64,000 nucleotides of DNA, taken from assembly GCA_009663185.1 (NCBI GenBank), contig VJZX01000005.1, positions 97,698 to 161,697 of the forward strand, read 5' to 3'. This DNA is from Isoptericola halalbus. GTDB taxonomy: Bacteria; Actinomycetota; Actinomycetes; Actinomycetales; Cellulomonadaceae. Positions 8,741-17,185 of this stretch are shown one piece after another; position 1 is the first letter of the stretch, and each line of letters starts with the position of its first letter. The translations under genes and the position numbers were made by a program. The notes under the pieces were generated by a model. The model ran no database searches and was not told the DNA's origin. It saw nothing but the letters and a program-made list of their open reading frames with translations.

Positions 8741-9427
8741 TCAGACGTCGTCGGGGAGGGTCTGCTCGACGTCGAGCAGGTGCGCGGCCATGCGCACGCG
8801 CGCGGCGTCGGCGTCGCCGGCGGCCAAGGCGCGCCACACGGCCTCGTGGTCGGCGGCCGTGCGCGCCTCGGCGCCCGGCTCGTGGCGCCCGCGCCACAGC
8901 CGCCCACGCACGGTGCGGCCCGCGAGGGTCTCGACGAGGGCCTCGAGCACGGGGTTGCCGGCCTGGGCCGCGACGATGCGGTGGAACGCGACGTCGGCCT
9001 CCATGAACCGCTCGTGGTCGACGGGCGAGGTCGTGAGCATGCCTGAGACGTCGTCGAGCACCGAGCGGGCCTCGGCGAGCGCCTCGGGCGTGATACGACG
9101 CGCGGCGAGCCCGGCCGCCTCGGTCTCGAGCACGCGGCGCACGGCGTGGAACGCTCGCCCGGTCGTCTCGCCGTGCAGGTCGACGACGAGCTGCAGCGGG
9201 GCCAGCAGCACCGACGGGTCGAGGCTCGTGACGTAGGTCCCCGCGCCCTGCCGGGTGTCGAGGATGCCGAGGATCGACAGCGCCCGGACGCCCTCGCGCA
9301 GCGACCCGCGCGAGACGCCGAGCCGCTCGGCGAGGTCCTTCTCGACAGGGAGCCGGTCGCCGGGCCCGAGCTCGCCGCCCGTGATCATGCGCCTGATGCC
9401 GTCGACGACCTCATCCGTGCGGGACAT
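8741..9427 (-). CDS. GntR-family regulator, FadR/FCD subfamily (228 aa)
   Basis: Winged-helix DNA-binding domain at residues 5-70 ([26 protein letters not shown] wing), then an all-helical FCD ligand domain with the metal-site pattern [14 protein letters not shown] and [27 protein letters not shown] regulators typically respond to sugar acids or oxo acids; here an intermediate such as L-fuconate or 2-keto-3-deoxy-L-fuconate is plausible. It is co-transcribed with fuconate dehydratase (17-nt overlap) and convergent with fucU. It is the best candidate to bind the repeated AGATYnGATGnAT motif at the locus promoters. Confidence 0.87.
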   Translation of the reverse strand: MSRTDEVVDGIRRMITGGELGPGDRLPVEKDLAERLGVSRGSLREGVRALSILGILDTRQGAGTYVTSLDPSVLLAPLQLVVDLHGETTGRAFHAVRRVLETEAAGLAARRITPEALAEARSVLDDVSGMLTTSPVDHERFMEADVAFHRIVAAQAGNPVLEALVETLAGRTVRGRLWRGRHEPGAEARTAADHEAVWRALAAGDADAARVRMAAHLLDVEQTLPDDV

Positions 9428-10754
9428 GGGAGGCAGTCTTCCAGTACTCGCCGTCGGGAAAGCGGAACCGGGCGACGGACTCGGGGTGCATGCGGGTCGA
9501 GTACCCCGGCGCGGTGGGCAGCACGTAGCCCGCGCCGGTGCCGGTGTCGGCCACGATGCAGGGGTCGGTGAAGTGCTCGTGCAGGTGGTCGACGTACTCG
9601 GTCACGCGGTCGGTGAGGTCGCCCGCGACGGCCACGTAGTCGAGCACCGAGACGTGCTGGACCATCTCGCACAGGCCGACCCCGCCCGCGTGCGGGCACA
9701 CGGGCACGCCGAACTTCGCGGCGAGCAGCAGCACCGCGACGATCTCGTTGATGCTCGCGAGCCGGCCCGTGTCGAGCTGGCAGTAGTCGATCGCCTCGGC
9801 CTGGAAGAGCTGCTTGAACATGACCCGGTTGTGGCAGTGCTCGCCGGTGGCCACCCGCACGGGCGCGACGGCGGCCCGCACGGCGGCGTGGCCGAGGATG
9901 TCGTCCGGAGAGGTCGGCTCCTCGATCCACAGCGGGTCGAAGCGCGCGAGCTCGCGGACCCAGTCGATCGCCTGCGGCACGTCCCACACCTGGTTGGCGT
10001 CGATCATGAGCCGCCGGTCGGGGCCGATGACCTCGCGCGCGATGGCGAGGCGGCGGACGTCGTCATCGAGGTTCGCCCCGACCTTGAGCTTGACGTGCCC
10101 GTACCCGGCGTCGACGGCCTCCTGGCACAGCCGGCGCAGCTTGTCGTCGCTGTACCCGAGCCAGCCCGCCGACGTCGTGTACACGGGGTAGCCGGACTGC
10201 TCGAGGTGCGCGATGCGCTCGGTCTTGGTGGGCTCCTTCGCGCGCAGCAGCGCGATCGCCTCCTCGCGCGTCAGGACGTCGGACAGGTAGCGCAGGTCCG
10301 CGACGTCGACGAGCTCCTCGGGCGTCAGGTCGGCGAGCAGCCGCCACAGCGGCTTGGACGCGCGCCGGGCGGCGAGGTCCCAGGCGGCGTTGAGCACGGC
10401 CGCGAGCGACAGGTGGACCGCGCCCTTCTCGGGGCCCAGCCAGCGCAGCTGGCTGTCCGAGGTGAGGTCACGGTAGAGCCCGCCCATGTCGGCGGCGGCC
10501 GCGTCGACGTCGCCGCCCACCAGCTGCGCCGCCTGCTGGCGCGCCGCGAGCGCCACGACGTCGTTGCCGCGACCGATGGTGAAGGTCAGGCCGTGCCCGG
10601 CCAGCGGGGCGCCGTCGGAGTCGAGCCCGTCGGTGTGCAGGACGACGTAGACGGCCGAATAGTCCCCGTCCTTGTTCATCGCGTCCGAGCCATCCGCCGT
10701 GACCGATGTCGGGAAGCGGACGTCGGTCACCTCGACGCTCGTGATCGTAGGCAT
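9411..10754 (-). CDS. fucD: Enolase-superfamily sugar-acid dehydratase, probable L-fuconate dehydratase (447 aa)
   Basis: Dehydrates L-fuconate to 2-keto-3-deoxy-L-fuconate. The N-terminal capping domain includes [20 protein letters not shown] and [24 protein letters not shown], hallmarks of the fuconate dehydratase group. The barrel shows GHVKLKVG (catalytic KxK) and the metal ligands [18 protein letters not shown] and [10 protein letters not shown]. The C-terminal [15 protein letters not shown] provides the general acid/base His. The start at ATG 10754 has GAGGTGAG upstream. An in-frame extension to 10838 would run through the operator-like site C, so it is rejected. About 447 residues matches characterised family members. 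Confidence 0.92.
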   Translation of the reverse strand: MPTITSVEVTDVRFPTSVTADGSDAMNKDGDYSAVYVVLHTDGLDSDGAPLAGHGLTFTIGRGNDVVALAARQQAAQLVGGDVDAAAADMGGLYRDLTSDSQLRWLGPEKGAVHLSLAAVLNAAWDLAARRASKPLWRLLADLTPEELVDVADLRYLSDVLTREEAIALLRAKEPTKTERIAHLEQSGYPVYTTSAGWLGYSDDKLRRLCQEAVDAGYGHVKLKVGANLDDDVRRLAIAREVIGPDRRLMIDANQVWDVPQAIDWVRELARFDPLWIEEPTSPDDILGHAAVRAAVAPVRVATGEHCHNRVMFKQLFQAEAIDYCQLDTGRLASINEIVAVLLLAAKFGVPVCPHAGGVGLCEMVQHVSVLDYVAVAGDLTDRVTEYVDHLHEHFTDPCIVADTGTGAGYVLPTAPGYSTRMHPESVARFRFPDGEYWKTASHVPHG

Positions 10755-10787
10755 GCTCACCTCGATGTAGCGGCTCGCGCCGGTTGA

Positions 10788-10810
10788 AAGATCAGATGAA
10801 TCTGCGCCTA
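10788..10810. promoter_or_regulatory. Operator-like site C of the fucose locus
   Basis: AGATCAGATGAATCTGCGCC at 10789-10808 lies about 35-55 nt before the fuconate dehydratase ATG (minus strand). It is the third member of the motif AGATYnGATGnAT...GCGC seen at sites A and B, so the dehydratase-regulator unit and the forward catabolic operon probably share control by the GntR protein encoded here. Confidence 0.55.
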
Positions 10811-10906
10811 CACTAGGCTCTGTTCGCATTTGGAGCAAGGCTCGCCCGACGAGGCCCGTCAGACATTTGATGATTGATCGGGCGATCGACTGAAGGGAAC
10901 ACCACG

Positions 10907-11506
10907 ATGGCGTCTGCTCGGCTGCTCTTCGTCGGAGACTCGATCACCGACGCCGGCCGCGATCGCACCGACCCGGCCTCTCTCGGCGAGGGGTACGTGA
11001 GCCTCGTCGCCAAGGAGGTCGACGACGCCGTTGTGCTCAACCGCGGGATCGGGGGCGACCGCGCCGTCGACCTCGAGCGGCGGTGGGCCATCGACGTCGT
11101 CCCGGCCGCTGCCGATGTGCTGACCGTCTACGTCGGGGTCAACGACACCTGGCGCCGGTTCGACGCCGACGACCCGACGAGCGCGGACGACTTCGAGTCG
11201 ACGTACCGCCGCCTGCTCGACGCCGTCGACGTGCCGCGCCTGATCCTCGTCGAGCCGTTCCTGGTACCGGTCCGCCCCGAGCAGGACGCATGGCTCGAGG
11301 ACCTCGACGGCAAGCGAGCCGCGGTCGCGCGCATCGGTGCAGACCGCGGTGCCGTCGTCGTGCCGCTGCACCGGCTCATGACGCAGGCTGCGGCCGAGCA
11401 CGGGCCCGAGGCGATCGCCTACGACGGCGTGCACCCGACGGCGGCCGGGGCGCGCGTCATCGCGGACGCGTGGCTCTCGGTCTACCGCGCCGGCGGGGGG
11501 TCGTGA
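10907..11506 (+). CDS. SGNH/GDSL-family hydrolase, putative esterase (199 aa)
   Basis: SGNH hydrolase with all four blocks: [12 protein letters not shown] (block I Ser near residue 11), NRGIGGD (block II Gly), YVGVNDTW (block III Asn) and [10 protein letters not shown] (block V Asp-x-x-His). No signal peptide. Such compact enzymes include carbohydrate acetylesterases, and de-acetylation of imported xyloglucan or xylan oligosaccharides would suit the neighbouring GH genes, but this is context only. The ATG at 10907 is preferred because GAAGGGA sits 8 nt upstream; a TTG 33 nt earlier has none. Confidence 0.85.
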   Translation: MASARLLFVGDSITDAGRDRTDPASLGEGYVSLVAKEVDDAVVLNRGIGGDRAVDLERRWAIDVVPAAADVLTVYVGVNDTWRRFDADDPTSADDFESTYRRLLDAVDVPRLILVEPFLVPVRPEQDAWLEDLDGKRAAVARIGADRGAVVVPLHRLMTQAAAEHGPEAIAYDGVHPTAAGARVIADAWLSVYRAGGGS

Positions 11507-11543
11507 CCCGGCCGCGCGGTTCGGGCGCCCGCCCCGGCGCCCC

Positions 11544-11558
11544 TACGCTGGACGGGTG
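11544..11558 (+). promoter_or_regulatory. Leaderless-type promoter of the CopD/CtaG gene
   Basis: TACGCT at 11544-11549 is followed by six bases and the GTG start at 11556, with no Shine-Dalgarno. A -10 element that close to the start codon implies transcription beginning at or next to the GTG, the usual layout of leaderless actinobacterial genes. Confidence 0.5.
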
Positions 11559-13652
11559 ACCTCCGCAGCCCCTGTCGCGCCACCGTCCGGAGGAGCCCCG
11601 AGCACGCCCGGGCGTCCCTGGTGGCTCATCGCCGCCGGCCCGGGCGCCGTCGTCGTCGCGATCCTCGCCGTGCTCGCCGCCGGCGCGTACTCCGGCGCGT
11701 TCGGCGCGCTGTCGGGGTTCGCGGACCCGGGCGCCGTCGTGCGCTACGGCCTGCCCGTCGCCACGGTGCTCAGCGAGCTTGCCGCATCCCTGACGCTCGG
11801 CGGGCTCGTCGCGGCCGCATGCCTGCTCGCGCCCGGGCTGCTGCAGCGGCGTGCGCTGACGGCGGCCGGGGTGGCCGCCACCGTGTGGGCGCTCGCCGCG
11901 GTGGCCCAGCTGGTGCTGCGCTACTCCTACGTCGCGGCGATCTCGCCCGCTGCCCCCGGCTTCGGCTCGGGGCTCGGCGCGTTCGTGACCGACATCCCGC
12001 TCGGCCGGGTCGGCCTCGCGATCGTCGTGCTCGCCGCGACGACGTCGGGCCTCGCGCTCGCGGTGCGCGGCCCGGTCGGCGCGCTGTGGGTCGCGACGCT
12101 GCCGCTCGCGGCGCTCGCGGTGCAGTCCACGACCGGGCACGCGGCGGGCGCAGCGGACCACCAGCTCGCCATCGGTGCGATGTTCCTGCACCTCGGCGGC
12201 GCCGCGCTGTGGGTCGGCGGGCTCGGGACGCTCGCCATCCTGGTCGCTGGGCGGCCGGGCGCCGCCGACGACGACGGACGCGCGGTCGCCGCGGCCGTCT
12301 CGCGGTTCTCGCCCATCGCCGCCTGGTGCTTCGCGGCGGTCGCGACGTCGGGCCTGGTCAACGCCTGGATCCGCATGGACGGGCTCGCCGACCTGACGAC
12401 CCCGTACGGCTCCCTCGTGCTGGTCAAGGCCGTGCTGCTCACGGTGCTCGGCGCGCTCGGCTGGGCGCACCGGCAGTGGATCGTCGGCCGGCTGGCCGAG
12501 TCGTCCGACCGCGTGCGCGTGCTGTTCTGGCAGCTGCTCGCCGTCGAGCTGGCCGTCATCGGCGCGGTCTCCGGGGTCGCGGTCGCGCTGGGCTCCACCG
12601 CACCGCCCGTGCCCGACGACGTCCCCGCCGACACCTCGCCCGCCTACCAGCTCACCGGTGCGCCGCTGCCGCCCGAGCCCACTGGTGCCCGCTGGTTCAC
12701 CGAGTGGAGCCTGGACCCGCTCTTCGCCTTCGCGTGCGTCGCAGGACTCGTGGTCTACCTGCGGTGGGCCGTACGCCTGGCGCGCCGCGGCGACCGCTGG
12801 CCGGTCGGCCGCACGATCTCGTGGTCCGCGGGCATGCTCCTGATGTTCTGGGTCACGAGCGGCGGCCCGGCGGTCTACGGGCAGGTGCTGTTCAGCGCGC
12901 ACATGCTGCAGCACATGATCATGGCGATGCTCGCGCCGCTGTTCCTCGTGCTCGCGGCGCCCGTGACGCTGCTGCTGCGCGCGGTCCCGGCCCGCAAGGA
13001 CGGCTCGCGCGGGCCGCGCGAGTCGGTGCTCGCGATCGTCCACTCGCGCTGGGGTCAGCTCCTCGCGCGTCCGGTCGTCGCAGCCGTGCTGTTCGCCGGC
13101 GGGATGATCGCCTTCTACTACACGCCCGCGTTCGAGCTCGCGCTGACGAACCACGCCGGGCACGTGTGGATGGTCGTGCACTTCACCCTTGTCGGGTACC
13201 TCTTCGCCAACGCACTCATCGGCATCGACCCCGGCCCGACACGCCCTGGCTATCCCCAGCGCCTGCTGCTGCTCTTCGCGACGATGGCGTTCCACGCGTT
13301 CTTCGGGGTCGTGCTCACGTCCGGCACCTCGCTGCTCGTGGCGGACTGGTACGGCAACATGGGCCGTCCCTGGGGACTCAGCGCCATCGAGGACCAGCAG
13401 CGCGGCGGTGGCGTGGCCTGGGGCATCGGCGAGCTGCCGACCCTGGCGCTCGCGATCGCCGTCGCGATCCAGTGGACGCGGTCCGACGAGCGCGAGGCCC
13501 GGCGCCGCGACCGCCGCGCCGACCGCGACGGCGACGCCGAGCTCACGGAGTACAACGCGATGCTCGCGCGGATGGCCGAGCGGGACGGCGTGGCCGAGCG
13601 GGACGGTGCGACTGCTCCGGAGCAGCGCGCCACCGACCGCGACGGCCGCTAG
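11556..13652 (+). CDS. CopD-CtaG fusion: copper-transport/cytochrome oxidase assembly membrane protein (698 aa)
   Basis: Polytopic membrane protein with about 15 predicted helices. The first half (to about residue 345) contains a CopD-like segment with HLGGAALWVGGLGTLAILV and LVNAWIRMDG. The second half is a Caa3-type CtaG domain with FSAHMLQHMIMAMLAPLFLVLAAPVTLLLR, NHAGHVWMVVHFTLVGYLFANALIGIDP and FATMAFHAFFGVVLTSG, rich in membrane His/Met that can bind copper. The C-terminus is a charged cytoplasmic tail (RREARRRDRRADRDG). Such fusions are common in actinobacteria and are linked to copper delivery to cytochrome oxidase. Start is a probable leaderless GTG. Confidence 0.9.
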   Translation: MTSAAPVAPPSGGAPSTPGRPWWLIAAGPGAVVVAILAVLAAGAYSGAFGALSGFADPGAVVRYGLPVATVLSELAASLTLGGLVAAACLLAPGLLQRRALTAAGVAATVWALAAVAQLVLRYSYVAAISPAAPGFGSGLGAFVTDIPLGRVGLAIVVLAATTSGLALAVRGPVGALWVATLPLAALAVQSTTGHAAGAADHQLAIGAMFLHLGGAALWVGGLGTLAILVAGRPGAADDDGRAVAAAVSRFSPIAAWCFAAVATSGLVNAWIRMDGLADLTTPYGSLVLVKAVLLTVLGALGWAHRQWIVGRLAESSDRVRVLFWQLLAVELAVIGAVSGVAVALGSTAPPVPDDVPADTSPAYQLTGAPLPPEPTGARWFTEWSLDPLFAFACVAGLVVYLRWAVRLARRGDRWPVGRTISWSAGMLLMFWVTSGGPAVYGQVLFSAHMLQHMIMAMLAPLFLVLAAPVTLLLRAVPARKDGSRGPRESVLAIVHSRWGQLLARPVVAAVLFAGGMIAFYYTPAFELALTNHAGHVWMVVHFTLVGYLFANALIGIDPGPTRPGYPQRLLLLFATMAFHAFFGVVLTSGTSLLVADWYGNMGRPWGLSAIEDQQRGGGVAWGIGELPTLALAIAVAIQWTRSDEREARRRDRRADRDGDAELTEYNAMLARMAERDGVAERDGATAPEQRATDRDGR

Positions 13653-13810
13653 CGCGCCACGGGCCAGTATTCGCCTTAGAGCCGGCTGACCTCGCCGGCG
13701 ATCCGCAACGACGTGGCGGTGACCTATGGCGTGTCCGTCGCCGCATCGACCGAAGGCGGCCTCGACAAAGGCGTTCCTCGAGTTTCGCGCTCTCGGCGTC
13801 GGCTGGCGCG

Positions 13811-13825
13811 TAGGGTGCCCGGATG
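13811..13825 (+). promoter_or_regulatory. Leaderless-type promoter of the APH-like gene
   Basis: TAGGGT at 13811-13816, six bases, then ATG at 13823. No ribosome-binding site precedes the start, so the -10 box probably directs a leaderless transcript. Confidence 0.45.
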
Positions 13826-14746
13826 ATCGAGGCACCGGAGGCATTCGCGTGGAGCACCGTCGAGCGAGAGGGCGAGCGCGGGGCGGCGTGGCTCGCCGAA
13901 CTACCGGGGATCGTGGACGACCTACTGATGCAGTGGGCGTGTGTGGCGGACGGCGCGGTGGTGCACGGGGGTGTCGGGATCATCGTCCCGGTGCGACGGC
14001 GGACCGGGGGGACCGCGGTGCTGAAGGTGTCGTTTCCGCACCCCGGCAACGTCCACGAGCCGGACGCGTTCGCGGCGTGGGGCGGGCGCGGAGCCATCCT
14101 GCTGCATGCGCGCGACGACGCTCGCTTCGCGATGCTGCTGGAGCGAGCCCGCGCATCCACCCTGGCGGAGGTCGCGAACGGCGATGAGGTCGCGACGGTC
14201 GCAGGGCGGATCAATCACCGACTGGCCGTTCCCGCGCCGCCAGGCCTGCCTCGGTTGGGGATGCAGGCTGACGCGTGGGAGGAACAGCTTCTCAGGGATG
14301 CTAAGGAGCTGACGCACACCCTGCCGGGTCACGTGGTGGACGCCGCCGTGGCAACCGTCCGCGAGCTGGGCCGCGGCCAGCCCGACATCCTTGTCCACGG
14401 CGACCTCCACGCCAGAAACATCCTGCGCGCCGACCGTGAGCCGTGGCTGGCCGTCGACCCCAAGGGGTACGCGGGAGACCCCGCCTACGACGGCGGCGTG
14501 CTGCTGAAGTCGCGCGCTTTGGCGCTCCTCGAAGCGGGCGACGTGCGCAAGGCTGTCCACCGTGTCTTGGACGTCTTCGCCGACGCCGCTGAGCTCGATC
14601 GCACGGGCGTCCAGCGTTGGGCCCAGCTCCATGCCGTGCAGGCCGCGTTCTGGGGCCGGCGGCACGGGTTCCGGATTGCACGCGGCGGCCCACGGTTGGA
14701 CTGGTTGACCAAGTTCGCCGACCGCGTGGCGGAGGTGCTCACTTAG
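13823..14746 (+). CDS. Aminoglycoside/hydroxyurea phosphotransferase family protein, APH(6)-like (307 aa)
   Basis: Kinase of the APH(6)/hydroxyurea antibiotic resistance kinase family (streptomycin 6-phosphotransferase relatives). The N-lobe has the Lys-bearing strand TAVLKVSFPHPGN and the catalytic loop is ILVHGDLHARNILR (Asp and Asn). The metal-binding segment WLAVDPKGYAGDPAYDGG replaces the usual DFG-like motif. The domain order and length match the family. Chromosomal actinobacterial homologues are common and often not proven resistance genes, so function as streptomycin kinase is possible but not established. It is monocistronic, next to a decayed kinase-like gene. Confidence 0.85.
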   Translation: MIEAPEAFAWSTVEREGERGAAWLAELPGIVDDLLMQWACVADGAVVHGGVGIIVPVRRRTGGTAVLKVSFPHPGNVHEPDAFAAWGGRGAILLHARDDARFAMLLERARASTLAEVANGDEVATVAGRINHRLAVPAPPGLPRLGMQADAWEEQLLRDAKELTHTLPGHVVDAAVATVRELGRGQPDILVHGDLHARNILRADREPWLAVDPKGYAGDPAYDGGVLLKSRALALLEAGDVRKAVHRVLDVFADAAELDRTGVQRWAQLHAVQAAFWGRRHGFRIARGGPRLDWLTKFADRVAEVLT

Positions 14747-14839
14747 CGACGCGAGGGCGCGGCTGCCAAAAAACGGCCAGTTCCGACGCGGCTCAGGTGA
14801 GTTGTCAGGAGTCGACAATGGCGCTGCCTGGCGCCTGTG

Positions 14840-15349
14840 TCAGAGGCGCCGCTCGGATGTCGCGCGAACCCAAGATGCGATCTGAGCGGCCACGGATTCA
14901 GTGCTCAGATCGGTGGTGTCGATCACGGACAGGCCGAGGGCCCTGTACTCCTCGGCGTCCGTCAAGGCGTCGGGAACGTCGCTGCGTCACCTCGCGGCGC
15001 GAGCCGCTTGCGCCGCTCATCGTCACTACAGTCGAGGAGCAACCATGCGTCCAAGGGCCAGCCGGAGAACTGGTCAGGAGTCGCCACGCCGAGCAGAACG
15101 GTCGGGATCGGCTCGATGGCCCGTAGGGCGACACAGACGAGGTTCTCGTAGGCGACCCATGCATGAGGGGCTGTGCTGATCTTCGTTCCTGCGAGCTCTG
15201 CGGCCGGCTTCGCGAGCGCGTCCCAGTCGATCACTGCGTGGCTCGGAAGCAGGTCCCTGAGAGCGGGCACAACAGCCACTTTCCCGATCCAGGGGGCCCA
15301 GCACGTAGAAATTCACCCAGAGCACGGTAGGACCTCGCGGCACTGGCAT
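14840..15349 (-). pseudogene. Frameshifted P-loop kinase/ATPase-like gene
   Basis: Coding signal on the minus strand is split over several frames. It starts MPVPRGPTVLWVNFYVLGP (frame 1), shifts to GPPGSGK, a Walker A motif (frame 2), and then to VVPALRDLLPSHAVIDWDALAKP through WPLDAWLLLDCSDDERRKRL (frame 3). Near 14990 it shifts again to DALTDAEEYRALGLSVIDTTDLS ending SERRL and TGA at 14840-14842. Joined, these make about 165 residues of an AAA/nucleoside-kinase-like protein. Two of the shifts lie in the GGCCCCCTGG run around the P-loop, so sequencing error in homopolymers cannot be excluded. Confidence 0.6.
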
Positions 15350-15419
15350 CGACCGAAATTCCCGGCGCCCTCGCGTCGGACTCTCGGCGCGGGGCGCTGA
15401 GGACCAGTGCGGCCCGGAA

Positions 15420-15467
15420 GGTTCCGAAACCTCCAGAACTCGATTCTGGCGCGGTCAATCGGTCGTT
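15420..15467 (+). repeat. Imperfect 48-51-bp repeat, copy 1 (upstream of DUF402-like gene)
   Basis: GGTTCCG, then CTCCAGAAC, CGATTCTGGCG and AATCGG-CGTT, shared with 16161-16211. It contains the dyad CCAGAACTCGATTCTGG (15433-15449). It lies about 30 nt before the DUF402-like start. Confidence 0.6.
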
Positions 15468-15498
15468 CGGCAGCGGTGGGCTGTGAGAGGTTCGCTAG

Positions 15499-16092
15499 AT
15501 GCGCGACTACGACTACCACCCGAGCGAACCCGACATTCGCGTCTTCAGCGTGCCCGCCCAGGGTGTACTGGTGCGCAGTGACGATGCCTACGTGGGACAG
15601 ACCCGCGAGTCCGACCCGACCGACCCCGCGGCGCCGCCCTTGGTCCTTCGCCACTACGCCTTCGCCGACGAGTGGTTCAAGATCAACGTCACCTTCAACC
15701 TGGCCGGCGAGCTGATCGAGACCGGTCCAGCCGGTGATCGGTTCGCCATCAACTGCGATGTGGCGACGCCATTGGTCTGGGTGGGCAGCGACGCCGCTGC
15801 GGTTGACCTCTTCCTCGACGTCCTGGTCGGCCAGGACGGCACCTACCGCGTGGTGGACCGGGAGGAGTTCGAGGACGCCGCCTCCCGAGGTCTCATCTCG
15901 ACCGTCGAGGCCGAGCACGCCGAGGCAGGGCTGACGCGGCTGCTGCATTGGATCACCTCCGGCAGGTTGCAGGACCTCGTCACTGACATCCCTCGAGAAG
16001 TCGCTGGGGAGGCGCCACCTCCTCTGGCCTTCAGTCGAGCACCGTTGACCGATGTGCCTGCGGTTGCGCCCTACCAGCGGCGGACGTGGTGA
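15499..16092 (+). CDS. DUF402-like domain protein (197 aa)
   Basis: The C-terminal half, DVLVGQDGTYRVVDREEFEDAASRGLIS followed by EAEHAEAGLTRLLHWI, resembles the DUF402 family (FomD-like, small beta-barrel proteins with a helical tail, some of which hydrolyse nucleotides such as CMP-conjugates). The N-terminal half, QGVLVRSDDAYVGQ and HYAFADEWFKINVTFNLAGELIE, is compatible. Catalytic function is not assignable from sequence. Start ATG follows GAGAGG at suitable spacing. The gene stands alone, flanked on both sides by copies of an imperfect repeat, which suggests it was gained or duplicated as a unit. Confidence 0.7.
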   Translation: MRDYDYHPSEPDIRVFSVPAQGVLVRSDDAYVGQTRESDPTDPAAPPLVLRHYAFADEWFKINVTFNLAGELIETGPAGDRFAINCDVATPLVWVGSDAAAVDLFLDVLVGQDGTYRVVDREEFEDAASRGLISTVEAEHAEAGLTRLLHWITSGRLQDLVTDIPREVAGEAPPPLAFSRAPLTDVPAVAPYQRRTW

Positions 16093-16160
16093 CCCGGAAG
16101 TTGTCGAGCGTCGCCAACTGACACGGATCGAGTGTGTACTAGGCGTGACGGCCGGGGGGC

Positions 16161-16211
16161 GGTTCCGGATGCTCCAGAACCCGATTCTGGCGTGCCTCAG
16201 AATCGGCCGTT
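16161..16211 (+). repeat. Imperfect 48-51-bp repeat, copy 2 (downstream of DUF402-like gene)
   Basis: Same order of blocks as copy 1, with dyad CCAGAACCCGATTCTGG at 16174-16190. The two copies are in direct orientation, 741 bp apart, and bracket the DUF402-like gene exactly. Confidence 0.6.
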
Positions 16212-16440
16212 TGTGATGGCAGGTAGCGATGCTCAGCGACCGGCAGCAGCGACCTCACGCAGTTCCGAACGCTGAGGTTCAGCGCCCGCCCGTTCCGACC
16301 CTGCCACTAACGATGCTGCGCCAGATCGGCGTGAAGACGACCACCATCCAATCGTAGGTCTGCAGCATGGGGGTGTGGGAGTTGCCACCGTCGGCGCCCC
16401 CGATGTCGTCGGCCAGGACCTCGAGGGCTGAGGCTCTGGT

Positions 16441-16459
16441 CCAGAAGTTCCGGTTCTGG
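16441..16459. repeat. Third CCAGAA-N7-TTCTGG dyad
   Basis: CCAGAAGTTCCGGTTCTGG, a 6-bp perfect inverted repeat like those inside the two longer repeats (which have N5 spacers). Only the dyad is conserved here, not the flanks. It lies about 50 nt past the stop of the minus-strand methyltransferase gene and may be a terminator or protein-binding site. Confidence 0.45.
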
Positions 16460-16510
16460 CTCACAATTCGTGCCGGTCACGGAGCACCATCTGTCAGGCG
16501 GGTCGACGGC

Positions 16511-17185
16511 CTATGCCAGCGGTCGATAGGCCCTGATGGCGAGCACGTTGGGGATCGCGTGTTCACGGGGCTCAGTCACGCGCTCGATGCGCAGTCCGGC
16601 CTCGAGCACACCGTTGAGCAGGTCGCTGAGCGGCAGTTGGCGCATGCCCACCTGCTTGCGTACACCGCCGCTGCTCCACCACGGGGACGCTTCATGCCGT
16701 CCCGCCTCGCGGTAAGTCGGATGGATGATCCGAGCGCCGTCTTCTCGATTCTGGACGTGCGGACCGTTGAAGCAAGGGTGAACACCGTAGAACACGAACA
16801 GGCCACCGGGCTGGAGGACGCGCGCCGCCTCCTTCATCACGGGGCGCCAGTCGTCGACATCGGTCGACGCCCACAAGGAAACCACCGTCGGGAACACCGC
16901 ATCGGCGAAGGGCAGCGCCGCCGCGTCGCCTTGCACCACAGCGCGGTCGCGGTCTACGGCGATCCGCAATTGATCGGCCGACCGGTCCAGCCCCACCACC
17001 GACCGGCCGGTGGCACGGATGGCATCGAAGTAATGTCCGGTACCGCAGCCCACATCAAGGCACCATCCTGCGCCTTCACCGAGAAGCTCCATCAGCGGGC
17101 CCCGATTGTGCCGGGCCGACTCGGCGTTGTAGTCCTCGTACCACGAGGCCAATCCGTCGTACCTGGCTTGGATGCGATCGGCCAC
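16511..17185 (-). CDS. Class I SAM-dependent methyltransferase (224 aa)
   Basis: Small methyltransferase of the Methyltransf_11 type: motif I CLDVGCGTGHYFDAI near residues 43-57, VVGLDRSADQL (acidic residue binding the ribose), VQGDAAALPFAD (adenine loop), VVSLWASTDVDDW and VLQPGGLFVFYGVHPCF. The C-terminal part (residues 150-224) carries the substrate-specific segment. Substrate is unknown. The GTG start at 17185 has GGCGGAG five bases upstream. No co-directional partner gene. Confidence 0.85.
   Translation of the reverse strand: MADRIQARYDGLASWYEDYNAESARHNRGPLMELLGEGAGWCLDVGCGTGHYFDAIRATGRSVVGLDRSADQLRIAVDRDRAVVQGDAAALPFADAVFPTVVSLWASTDVDDWRPVMKEAARVLQPGGLFVFYGVHPCFNGPHVQNREDGARIIHPTYREAGRHEASPWWSSGGVRKQVGMRQLPLSDLLNGVLEAGLRIERVTEPREHAIPNVLAIRAYRPLA

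Larger units (their letters stand above)
16093..16510. other. Intergenic region, 418 bp, with repeats and no convincing gene
   Basis: Holds the second copy of the repeat that also precedes the DUF402-like gene and a third CCAGAA/TTCTGG dyad at 16441-16459. The only open frame is a 61-codon minus-strand frame at 16279-16464 (contains LADDIGGADGGNSHTP) without a ribosome site or known family; I do not call it. Confidence 0.5.

Noticed and set aside
10891-10900. GGGAACA before the GDSL gene as another island-type ECF promoter
   Set aside because: It is part of the ribosome-binding region and no TCYAA follows at the required 18-base gap; similar GGGAAC words at 57543 and 59153 also fail.
16279-16464. 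61-codon frame on the minus strand
   Set aside because: No ribosome site, no family, and it overlaps repeats and the third dyad.
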